Origin: Pelagibacteraceae bacterium TMED65
GTDB lineage: Bacteria > Pseudomonadota > Alphaproteobacteria > TMED127
Direction of reading: 5' to 3'
Length of the DNA: 5,054 nucleotides
NCBI GenBank assembly: GCA_002167215.1
Contig: NHDS01000030.1
Location: 2,048-7,101, forward strand
A program made the translations under genes and the position numbers. Below the pieces are notes generated by a model. The model was given only the letters and a program-made list of their open reading frames with translations, searched no databases and had not been told where the DNA came from. Position 1 is the stretch's first letter; every line of letters starts with the position of its first letter. Below, one piece after another: positions 1 to 5,054 of the stretch.

Positions 1-2
1 TT

Positions 3-230
3 CTTCATACAATATTTAAGGCTAATAGAGATGGGTTTTTTGAGGGTTTTAAAATACTTTTCTACTTTTTAGTATCTTTCATTCTATTTCAATATACTCT
101 TGGAATTATAATTTTGAAATTATACGTACCAATATCTTTAGGACTAATGCATCAAATTGGTTCTTTATTCATGCTTACTCTGGTTATAATTTCTATATCC
201 GAATGTAACAAAATAAAAAGGGCGAATTAA
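3..230 (+). CDS. ctaA: C-terminal part of a heme A synthase-like membrane protein (COX15/CtaA family), 5' end outside window
   Basis: An open frame runs from the window edge to a TAA at 228-230, giving 75 residues. They contain two strongly hydrophobic segments, roughly residues 16-41 and 44-66, then a short charged tail ending KIKRAN. The segments read FQYTLGIIILKLYVP and LGLMHQIGSLF. This matches the last helices of COX15/CtaA heme A synthases, where Q-x-x-LGI, a VP turn and a conserved His-Gln in the final helix recur; the His (about residue 53) would be an axial heme ligand. The family works in the cytoplasmic membrane, oxidising the C8 methyl of heme O to make heme A for aa3-type cytochrome oxidase. 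The family call rests on this C-terminal pattern only; the N-terminal half with the other heme ligands is not visible. The stop codon lies in the loop of the following terminator. Confidence 0.72.
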   Translation, partial: LHTIFKANRDGFFEGFKILFYFLVSFILFQYTLGIIILKLYVPISLGLMHQIGSLFMLTLVIISISECNKIKRAN

Positions 231-238
231 CGCCCTTT
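217..238. terminator. Bidirectional rho-independent terminator between convergent genes
   Basis: Arms AAAGGGCG (217-224) and CGCCCTTT (231-238) pair perfectly over 8 bp around a 6-base loop AATTAA (225-230). On the plus strand the stem is followed by ATTTT. On the minus strand it is followed by TTATTTTG directly after the stem's own T run. It sits at the end of the rightward ctaA-like gene, whose TAA stop occupies the last three loop bases, and about 30 bases beyond the stop of the leftward porin gene. It can therefore end transcription from both sides. Confidence 0.85.
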
Positions 239-268
239 ATTTTCAAATTGAAGGTTTACAGAGTTTTA

Positions 269-1039
269 TTAGAAACTTTTACCAATCGAGAATATGATCT
301 GATCACTTTCTATATCTGCTCCATATCCGTCTACGGTAGTAAATGTCAATCCTAGATCTAAACCAAAGGCACTAGTTGAAATAGATGCTAAATAATCACT
401 GTAAGAGTTTCCGCCTTCCATTTCAGCTCCACTAAATCCAGCAGCCCCTGCAATTGTGAATGGTGTATTAGGAACAGCAATTTCAACGCTGACATTTTGA
501 TAATCGTAGTCGTCTTGCTGAAATCCTGCGGGTGAGTAACCATAGTAATATGAAATTCCGACATCCGTGATAGGATTCGGAACTGCCAAGCTCAATGAAC
601 CGTAATACTCAAGAAAATCAACATTTCTAGCACCATTAGCAGTATTTTCATCAGTCATACCAGGATAGTCGTAGTACAAAAAACCAGCATCCCATGAGAA
701 ATAGTCCTCTAGAAGTGGTACTGCTCCAGAAAAACCTCCATAGTAATCGAGTTCATTGCCTGAAAGGGTGTTTGTTCCACCTGAAACGTTAGAACCCCAG
801 AATCCAACATAAGCATCTATATATGTATCGATTAATGTAACACCGTAGTCTAAACCACCTTGAACGGCAGAATGACCATCATTTTGTCTTTCTCCTCTCC
901 ACACATATTGTGAATAGTATCCAACATTTGCTGAAATCTCACCATATGGTAGTTTATCTGGGAACTCAAATGAACTTGCTGGGTTAGAGAATATAAATGG
1001 TAGCGACATAGCTGAGCCTATTAAAATTTTTTTTATCAT
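269..1039 (-). CDS. TorF-family putative porin, outer-membrane beta-barrel protein
   Basis: The 256-residue product starts with a signal peptide: MIKK, a hydrophobic stretch to about residue 18, and a likely cleavage near NPASS (19-23). The mature part is rich in Gly, Tyr, Asp and Ser with alternating aromatic residues and ends in SIGKSF. A terminal Phe is typical of outer-membrane beta-barrels handled by the BAM machinery. Near the mature N-terminus, SANVGYYSQYVWRGERQNDG (36-55) followed by AVQGG matches the signature of the TorF/TIGR02001 (Gcw_chp) putative porins, in which a SxYVxRGxxQxDG segment precedes AVQGGxDY. The substrate is unknown for most of the family. The open frame also extends to a TTG at 1057, adding six residues (MKERII). 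I prefer the ATG at 1037-1039 because AAGGAAAGG sits six bases before it and the signal peptide then begins normally; the TTG extension would include the ribosome site itself. The gene is divergent from hpnB and convergent with the ctaA-like gene. Confidence 0.82.
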   Translation of the reverse strand: MIKKILIGSAMSLPFIFSNPASSFEFPDKLPYGEISANVGYYSQYVWRGERQNDGHSAVQGGLDYGVTLIDTYIDAYVGFWGSNVSGGTNTLSGNELDYYGGFSGAVPLLEDYFSWDAGFLYYDYPGMTDENTANGARNVDFLEYYGSLSLAVPNPITDVGISYYYGYSPAGFQQDDYDYQNVSVEIAVPNTPFTIAGAAGFSGAEMEGGNSYSDYLASISTSAFGLDLGLTFTTVDGYGADIESDQIIFSIGKSF

Positions 1040-1045
1040 GATAAT

Positions 1046-1055
1046 CCTTTCCTTC
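1046..1055 (-). promoter_or_regulatory. Ribosome binding site of the porin gene
   Basis: On the minus strand the sequence reads GAAGGAAAGG, then six bases (ATTATC), then ATG at 1039-1037. The strong purine-rich match and good spacing decide the start in favour of this ATG over the TTG 18 bases upstream. Confidence 0.8.
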
Positions 1056-1096
1056 AATTAGATAGTAAATTCAAAATTAGATAGTAAATTCAAAAT
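1056..1096. repeat. 19-bp direct tandem repeat, two full copies, upstream of the porin gene
   Basis: The unit ATTAGATAGTAAATTCAAA occurs at 1057-1075 and again, identically, at 1076-1094. The 19-base periodicity holds from 1056 to 1096. It lies directly upstream of the porin ribosome binding site, so it is in the 5' leader or promoter of that leftward gene. On the minus strand each copy contains TTTGAATTTACTATC. It could be a recent tandem duplication, or paired sites for a regulator or small RNA. The sequence shows the repeat but not its role. Confidence 0.9.
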
Positions 1097-1104
1097 GATT
1101 AAAA

Positions 1105-1110
1105 ATTATG
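1105..1110 (-). promoter_or_regulatory. Possible -10 element of the porin gene
   Basis: On the minus strand these bases read CATAAT, one mismatch from TATAAT, and lie about 65 bases before the porin start. The hexamer 17 bases upstream is TTATCG, a poor -35. If this is the promoter, the tandem repeat falls inside the untranslated leader. In such AT-rich DNA a near-match of this kind is expected often, so this is only a candidate. Confidence 0.2.
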
Positions 1111-1148
1111 CATTATCAATATTTGTTCGATAATTAATCATTAAGATA

Positions 1149-1158
1149 AAGATATCTT
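1149..1158. promoter_or_regulatory. Perfect 10-bp palindrome in the divergent intergenic region
   Basis: AAGATATCTT is a perfect palindrome. An extra AAGATA half lies directly upstream at 1143-1148. It sits about 35 bases before the -35 of the hpn promoter and between the two divergent genes, where an activator or shared regulator could bind. Short AT-rich palindromes arise readily by chance, so functional significance is unproven. Confidence 0.25.
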
Positions 1159-1192
1159 GTGCTTTAATGAAAATCAAGTGGATTTAACAAAA

Positions 1193-1221
1193 TTGACACA
1201 AATAGATAATTCTGTTGTAAT
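1193..1221 (+). promoter_or_regulatory. Sigma-70-type promoter for the hpnB-hpnC-dxs unit
   Basis: A consensus -35 TTGACA (1193-1198) is followed by a 17-base spacer and TGTAAT (1216-1221), one mismatch from the -10 consensus. Transcription would begin near 1228, leaving a leader of about 60 bases before the hpnB GTG. It is the best promoter match I found in the intergenic region and points toward the hpn genes. Confidence 0.7.
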
Positions 1222-1230
1222 TTTACAACA
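1213..1230. promoter_or_regulatory. Candidate operator: 8-bp-arm dyad over the hpn promoter -10 and start site
   Basis: TGTTGTAA (1213-1220) and TTACAACA (1223-1230) are exact reverse complements separated by two bases. The dyad covers the whole -10 hexamer and the expected transcription start of the hpnB promoter. That is a classic position for a homodimeric helix-turn-helix repressor that blocks RNA polymerase. The 2-base centre is too small for an RNA hairpin loop and no T tract follows, so a DNA-level site is more likely than a terminator. I do not recognise the motif as belonging to a named regulator. Confidence 0.5.
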
Positions 1231-1287
1231 AATTTGTTTGCTAGCTCCAAACGTTGTATAAACAGTAAAATTTAAATCTCAAAGGTT

Positions 1288-2472
1288 GTGGAATTTTTAC
1301 TTAACATTTCTTATTTAGTTTTTGCTTCTTGGGTCTATTTGATCTTTATCCATGGAAGGCATGAACTCATAAATGACGATCTTTTCTGGAGTAACAAAAT
1401 TATTTTTGAAGAAAAAGTCCCTGGTAATCAGAGGATAGATAACAACTCAGATTCAGTCTGCGTTATAATACCAGCTAGAAATGAGGAAAAAACCATTAAA
1501 AAAACTTTAGACTCAATCAAAAATCAAAACTACAAAAATATTAATGTGATTGTTGTTGATGACCACAGTTCAGATAAAACATCTGAAATAGTTAAAATGT
1601 TTAAAAAATCATTTAAAAAAGTTGAATTAATAACTGGGAAAGATTTACCATCTGGGTGGGTTGGAAAGACCTGGGCGTTAAAGCAAGGAGTTGACGCTGC
1701 AAATAAAAAAAAATTTGATTATTACTTATTTCTTGATTCAGACATTAGCTTATCACAAGACTTACTTAATAATGTGATCTGTTTTATAAAAACCCAAAAC
1801 TACATAATGATTTCATTAATGGCTAAATTAAACTGTGATACATTCTGGGAAAAGCTCCTCATACCTCCTTTTATTTTTTTCTTTCAAAAAATGTATCCTT
1901 TTAATCTAGTAAATAAAAAAACATCGTCTTTTGCTGCTGCGGCCGGTGGATTTATTTTTTGCAAAGCCTCAGTATTTAATAATGATAATTTATATAATAA
2001 AATTAAAAATAAACTCATTGATGATTGCAATATTGCAAAACTTTTAAAACAAACTGGAAATATTTGGCTTGGCCTAACAAAGAAAGTAGAAAGTGGACGA
2101 AGCTATAATGATCTCAAAAGCATATGGCGTATGGTTTCACGAACGGCTTTTGAACAGCTAAAACATTCATTTTTATTGCTTTTTATATGTGTTTTGGGGC
2201 TCGCGTTAATATATCTTACCCCTATTTTTATCTTAGTTCTCTCGATATTTTTAAAATTTGATAAGGAGTTTTTTCACCTTTTTTTCCTTAATTTTTCATC
2301 CTTTGGGATGATGCTAATAATTATTATGCCTACACTAAATTTCTATAAAGTAGAAAAAGTATTTGCATTAGCCCTTCCTTTAAGCGCAACATTATATATT
2401 TGTATGACAGTCACATCAGCGTTAAATTATAAATTACTAAATGGTAATATCTGGAAAGGAAGAAAGTATTAA
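1288..2472 (+). CDS. hpnB: Hopanoid-associated membrane glycosyltransferase HpnB (GT2-like)
   Basis: The 394-residue protein has an N-terminal membrane segment (about 2-21), a cytoplasmic GT-A-type catalytic domain (about 56-290) and three C-terminal membrane segments (about 294-322, 328-350, 357-378). Visible motifs are VIIPARNEEKTI (59-70), VVDDHSS (89-95), the metal-binding DSD at 150-152, LPSGWVGKTWAL (120-131), SFAAAAGG (214-221), LIDDC (243-247) and WRMVSRTAFEQL (280-291). The LPxGWxGKxWAL, FWEKLLIPPFIFFFQ and LIDDC...WLGLT blocks are characteristic of HpnB rather than of GT2 enzymes in general. HpnB is found in hopanoid clusters and is presumed to transfer a sugar to a hopanoid or related lipid; its exact reaction is not established. 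The start is GTG: an in-frame stop lies 15 bases upstream and the next usual start (TTG, codon 18) would remove most of the first membrane segment. AAAGG ends only two bases before the GTG, so initiation may be weak. The 3' end overlaps hpnC by 32 bases if hpnC uses its ATG. Confidence 0.9.
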   Translation: MEFLLNISYLVFASWVYLIFIHGRHELINDDLFWSNKIIFEEKVPGNQRIDNNSDSVCVIIPARNEEKTIKKTLDSIKNQNYKNINVIVVDDHSSDKTSEIVKMFKKSFKKVELITGKDLPSGWVGKTWALKQGVDAANKKKFDYYLFLDSDISLSQDLLNNVICFIKTQNYIMISLMAKLNCDTFWEKLLIPPFIFFFQKMYPFNLVNKKTSSFAAAAGGFIFCKASVFNNDNLYNKIKNKLIDDCNIAKLLKQTGNIWLGLTKKVESGRSYNDLKSIWRMVSRTAFEQLKHSFLLLFICVLGLALIYLTPIFILVLSIFLKFDKEFFHLFFLNFSSFGMMLIIIMPTLNFYKVEKVFALALPLSATLYICMTVTSALNYKLLNGNIWKGRKY

Positions 2473-3334
2473 GCAAATCAACGAACAATATATATCCTCA
2501 CTTTTATCTGGAAAGAACTTCAAAGATGAAAACTTCCCAGTTGCTTCCTTTGTAATTAAAAAAAAAATAAGAAAAATAATCAGACTATTTTATTTTTTTG
2601 CGAGAACATCTGACGATATTGCAGATAATAAAAACATCAAATCAAAAGAGAAATTAAAAATTCTGAATTATTTCGATAATTGTTTAAAAACCCAAGAAAA
2701 AACTAAGATTGATATTATAAAAAAACTAATTTCAAATTTCACTCATATAAAATTTGCCAAAAAATATGCAAGACAACTTTTAGTTGCATTTAAGTTAGAT
2801 GCAAAAAAAAACAGGTATGATAACTGGGGTGAATTAATTTATTACTGTAAATATTCAGCAAACCCAATAGGAAGATTTTTCATTGAATTAACTTATCTTT
2901 CAAAAAAACTCGAGATAAAAGATAAAAAAATTATTTTCAAAGCCTCTGATAACCTTTGTACAGCCTTGCAAATCATAAATCATATGCAAGATTGTCAAGA
3001 AGATTTTGTAAATCTTAATAGAATTTATATACCTAATATTTACTTTAAAAAATACACCGTTGGGATTAACATTTTAAAAACAGAAAGAAAATCATTGAAA
3101 TTTGATAAACTAAAAGAAGAGATAATTAATAAAGTTGAAAAATTATTGGATAATTCAACGATTGGTTTGAAATCAATTGAAATTTGGGGTCTGAAAAAGG
3201 AAGCTCTAATTATTTTAAATATTGCAAAAAGATTATGTTTTCTGCTAAAACAGAGAAATCCATTAGAAAAAAAAATAAAATTATCACGTATTGATTTGAT
3301 TTTTTGTTTTATAAAAGGGATAATATATGATTAG
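2441..3334 (+). CDS. hpnC: Hydroxysqualene synthase HpnC (squalene/phytoene synthase superfamily)
   Basis: The 297-residue, largely helical protein shows DENFPVAS (29-36), the signature near the HpnC N-terminus, then FYxFAR-type [12 protein letters not shown] (51-62) with the first Asp-rich motif D58-D62. [10 protein letters not shown] (136-145) follows, and the second Asp-rich region runs from [11 protein letters not shown] (175-185) through D188 to NRIYIP (193-198). Both Mg-diphosphate-binding motifs are intact. In the HpnCDE route, HpnD condenses two farnesyl diphosphates to presqualene diphosphate, HpnC converts that to hydroxysqualene, and HpnE reduces it to squalene for hopanoid synthesis. 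A phytoene synthase is less likely because ENFPVAS and the ARxxDDIAD wording favour HpnC. Length fits the family. The ATG at 2441 is the only standard start available and lies inside hpnB, but it has no ribosome site; a strong one lies downstream, before an ATT at 2468. The gene is extremely AT-rich, with many Lys, Ile and Asn codons; bases 2881-2940 have 11 G/C of 60. Confidence 0.88.
   Translation: MVISGKEESIKQINEQYISSLLSGKNFKDENFPVASFVIKKKIRKIIRLFYFFARTSDDIADNKNIKSKEKLKILNYFDNCLKTQEKTKIDIIKKLISNFTHIKFAKKYARQLLVAFKLDAKKNRYDNWGELIYYCKYSANPIGRFFIELTYLSKKLEIKDKKIIFKASDNLCTALQIINHMQDCQEDFVNLNRIYIPNIYFKKYTVGINILKTERKSLKFDKLKEEIINKVEKLLDNSTIGLKSIEIWGLKKEALIILNIAKRLCFLLKQRNPLEKKIKLSRIDLIFCFIKGIIYD
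2453..2470 (+). promoter_or_regulatory. Purine-rich ribosome site and possible ATT start of hpnC at the hpnB stop
   Basis: GGAAAGGAAG (2453-2462) is followed by five bases and ATT (2468-2470), in frame with hpnC codon 10 and overlapping the hpnB TAA (2470-2472) by one base. The layout mimics translationally coupled ATGA junctions, but with a rare start codon. The same bases encode the HpnB C-terminus WKGRKY, which is family-like, so the purine run may simply reflect that coding constraint. Confidence 0.35.
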
Positions 3335-3353
3335 TATTTATTTTTCTTGAAAA

Positions 3354-3359
3354 AAGGTG
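3354..3359 (+). promoter_or_regulatory. Weak ribosome binding site of dxs
   Basis: AAGGTG lies ten bases before the dxs ATG. The spacing is long but it is the only Shine-Dalgarno-like run in the 35-base hpnC-dxs gap, and there is no closer in-frame alternative start. Confidence 0.45.
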
Positions 3360-3369
3360 CATATATAAA

Positions 3370-5054
3370 ATGAAACTCCAAACCAATCTATTAGATAAAG
3401 TAAAATATCCCAAAGATCTTAAAGGTTTCAATGATAAAGAGCTGAAGATTTTATGTAAGGAACTTAGAGACGAAGTGGTCGATGCTGTATCAGTAACGGG
3501 TGGACACTTAGGTGCTGGTTTAGGAGTAGTTGAGTTGACCGTAGCCATACACAGTGTTTTCAATACTCCAAAAGACAAATTGATTTGGGATGTTGGACAT
3601 CAATGCTATCCTCACAAAGTAATCACAGGAAGAAGAGATAAAATAAGAACAATTAGACAGCCGGGCGGACTATACGGATTTACAAAAAGAGCCGAGAGCG
3701 AATACGATCCTTTTGGTGCTGCTCATTCTTCAACATCAATATCAGCTGGTCTTGGAATGGCAGTTGCCAGAGATCTCAAAAAAGAGAACCACAATGTTGT
3801 TTGTGTTATTGGAGATGGAGCAATTAGTGCCGGTATGGCTTACGAAGCAATGAATAATGCAGGCTCAATGAATGCAAGACTCATTGTAATCTTGAACGAC
3901 AACGACATGTCAATAGCACCTCCTGTAGGAGCCATGAGTGCCTATCTTTCAAGATTATTGTCTACCAAAACATTTCAATCTGCTAGGACGCTTGCAAAAC
4001 ACATGGCAAAAAAGTTTCCCAAAAGTTTCCAAAATATGGCTGCCAAAGCAGATGAGTACGTTCGAGGCATGGTAACTGGTGGAACGTTGTTCGAAGAACT
4101 TGGTTTCTTTTATCTCGGTCCGATTGATGGACATAATCTTGATCATCTTCTCCCAGTTTTAAGAAACCTAGAGAAATCAAAGTGGGACGGCCCTGTTTTC
4201 CTTCATGTAGTTACAAAAAAAGGATATGGTTATGAACCGGCTGAAAAATCTGAGGACAAGTACCATGGTGTAAGTAAGTTTAATGTTGTTACAGGTGAAC
4301 AAGTAAAATCCACATCCACAATACCCAGTTATACAAAGGTTTTTGCCAACGCTTTGATAAAACAAGCTAAAAAAGACAAATCTATAGTAGCAATCACAGC
4401 AGCAATGCCCTCAGGAACTGGCTTAGATAGTTTTCAAAAAGCCTATCCATCAAGAACATTCGATGTAGGTATCGCTGAGCAACATGCAGTTACTTTTGCC
4501 GCAGGATTAGCCTCAAGAGGCATGAAGCCTTATGCTGCTATATATTCAACTTTCCTTCAAAGAGCATATGATCAAGTAGTCCACGACGTTGCTATCCAAT
4601 CTCTCCCAGTTAGGTTTGCAATTGATCGAGCTGGTCAAGTTGGTGCTGATGGAGCAACACACGCTGGTTCATTTGATCTGGCTTACCTATGCACGCTCCC
4701 TAACTTCATAGTGATGGCTCCAAGCGATGAAAACGAGTTATGTAATTGCATTGCGACATCTACTACCATTAATGATAAACCATCAGCATTTAGATACCCC
4801 AGAGGAGAAGGTTTAGGGTTAAAGATAAATGATCAACAAGAGATTTGGAAAATTGGTAAAGGCAGGATAGTACGTGAGGGAAGTAAGATTTGCATCTTAT
4901 CTCTAGGAACAAGACTTAAAGACTCCATTGTTGCATCTGAGATACTAGGAACATATGGGCTCCCAACAACAGTTGCGGATGCAAGGTTTGCAAAACCTAT
5001 TGATCAATTATTAATTACTCAATTAGCCAGAGACCATGAAGTACTTATAACTGT
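3370..5054 (+). CDS. dxs: 1-deoxy-D-xylulose-5-phosphate synthase, C-terminus cut by window end
   Basis: The frame is open from ATG 3370 to the window edge, giving 561 codons of a protein usually about 620-640 residues long. DXS condenses pyruvate with glyceraldehyde 3-phosphate to DXP and CO2, using thiamine diphosphate and Mg2+, in the cytoplasm; it is the entry step of the MEP isoprenoid pathway. Domain I shows [10 protein letters not shown] (43-52), [12 protein letters not shown] (72-83), [15 protein letters not shown] (117-131) and the cofactor motif [18 protein letters not shown] (148-165) with LNDNDMSI (175-182). Domain II starts near residue 320 and carries [18 protein letters not shown] (364-381), whose Glu is at 370, matching the catalytic Glu number in E. 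coli [18 protein letters not shown] (419-433) and FRYPRGEG (474-481) follow. Domain III begins near 496 and is incomplete. It follows hpnC by 35 bases on the same strand with no terminator between, so cotranscription is likely. GC is clearly higher than in hpnC (bases 3481-3540 have 29 G/C of 60), as expected of a conserved core gene. Confidence 0.96.
   Translation, partial: MKLQTNLLDKVKYPKDLKGFNDKELKILCKELRDEVVDAVSVTGGHLGAGLGVVELTVAIHSVFNTPKDKLIWDVGHQCYPHKVITGRRDKIRTIRQPGGLYGFTKRAESEYDPFGAAHSSTSISAGLGMAVARDLKKENHNVVCVIGDGAISAGMAYEAMNNAGSMNARLIVILNDNDMSIAPPVGAMSAYLSRLLSTKTFQSARTLAKHMAKKFPKSFQNMAAKADEYVRGMVTGGTLFEELGFFYLGPIDGHNLDHLLPVLRNLEKSKWDGPVFLHVVTKKGYGYEPAEKSEDKYHGVSKFNVVTGEQVKSTSTIPSYTKVFANALIKQAKKDKSIVAITAAMPSGTGLDSFQKAYPSRTFDVGIAEQHAVTFAAGLASRGMKPYAAIYSTFLQRAYDQVVHDVAIQSLPVRFAIDRAGQVGADGATHAGSFDLAYLCTLPNFIVMAPSDENELCNCIATSTTINDKPSAFRYPRGEGLGLKINDQQEIWKIGKGRIVREGSKICILSLGTRLKDSIVASEILGTYGLPTTVADARFAKPIDQLLITQLARDHEVLIT

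Noticed and set aside
1040..1057. Porin start at TTG 1057, giving six more residues
   Set aside because: The AAGGAAAGG ribosome site would fall inside the coding sequence, and the ATG at 1039 has correct spacing and a normal signal peptide start.
2558..2567. Run of ten A in hpnC (and nine A at 1705-1713 in hpnB) as a frameshift or slippage site
   Set aside because: Both genes stay in one frame through the runs with family motifs on each side. Such runs are expected from Lys codons in AT-rich DNA, and nothing shows a programmed shift.
2441..3334. hpnC as a phytoene synthase (crtB) in a carotenoid operon
   Set aside because: ENFPVAS and ARTSDDIAD are HpnC-type signatures, and the neighbour is HpnB, a hopanoid-cluster protein. 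No carotenoid desaturase is visible.
3341..3354. TTTTTC-tt-GAAAAA inverted repeat between hpnC and dxs as a terminator
   Set aside because: The arms contain one G-C pair each, the centre is only two bases, and no T tract follows. It would not form a stable terminator.
3309..3578. Minus-strand open frame of 89 codons across the hpnC end and dxs start
   Set aside because: It is antisense to the strongly conserved dxs N-terminal region, its protein is a low-complexity Ser/Thr/Leu mixture with no recognisable domain, and no ribosome site supports it.
3955..4365. Three short minus-strand open frames (62-65 codons), two overlapping each other
   Set aside because: All lie antisense inside dxs, which is continuous and carries its motifs in order; these are coding shadows.
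1..5054. A previously undescribed multi-gene system (defence, mobile or biosynthetic novelty)
   Set aside because: Every substantial open frame belongs to a recognisable family in a housekeeping or lipid context. No transposase, integrase, toxin-antitoxin pair, CRISPR or unexplained large gap is present.

Overview
The window looks like a chromosomal segment from an AT-rich, Gram-negative bacterium, most likely an alphaproteobacterium. Three things point that way: an apparent heme A synthase tail of the COX15/CtaA type, an outer-membrane beta-barrel protein ending in Phe, and a hopanoid gene pair whose squalene-synthase-like member has the alphaproteobacterial wording around its second Asp-rich motif ([11 protein letters not shown]...NRIYIP). 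The low GC would suit a streamlined marine lineage, but the genus cannot be read from the sequence.

Layout. Bases 3-230 hold the C-terminal 75 codons of a rightward membrane protein, probably ctaA. A compact bidirectional terminator (217-238) separates it from a convergent leftward gene (269-1039) for a TorF-type putative porin. A divergent regulatory region of about 250 bases (1040-1287) follows. It contains a 19-bp tandem repeat just upstream of the porin ribosome site, a near-consensus rightward promoter (TTGACA, 17 bases, TGTAAT), and a perfect 8-bp-arm dyad lying over that promoter's -10 and expected transcription start. Rightward from there run hpnB (hopanoid-associated glycosyltransferase, 1288-2472), hpnC (hydroxysqualene synthase, overlapping hpnB, to 3334) and, after a 35-base gap, dxs (1-deoxy-D-xylulose-5-phosphate synthase, from 3370 and cut by the window end).

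How the genes fit. Dxs makes the first intermediate of the MEP pathway, which supplies IPP/DMAPP and so farnesyl diphosphate. HpnC acts in the conversion of farnesyl diphosphate to squalene via presqualene diphosphate and hydroxysqualene, and squalene is cyclised to hopanoids. HpnB is a membrane-bound GT2-like enzyme associated with hopanoid clusters. The three genes therefore look like one transcription unit linking precursor supply to hopanoid membrane lipids. The partners HpnD, HpnE and Shc are not in the window. I see no mobile element, CRISPR array, RNA gene or clearly novel multi-gene system. The most interesting signals are regulatory: the dyad on the hpn promoter, the ambiguous hpnC start, and the tandem repeat before the porin.
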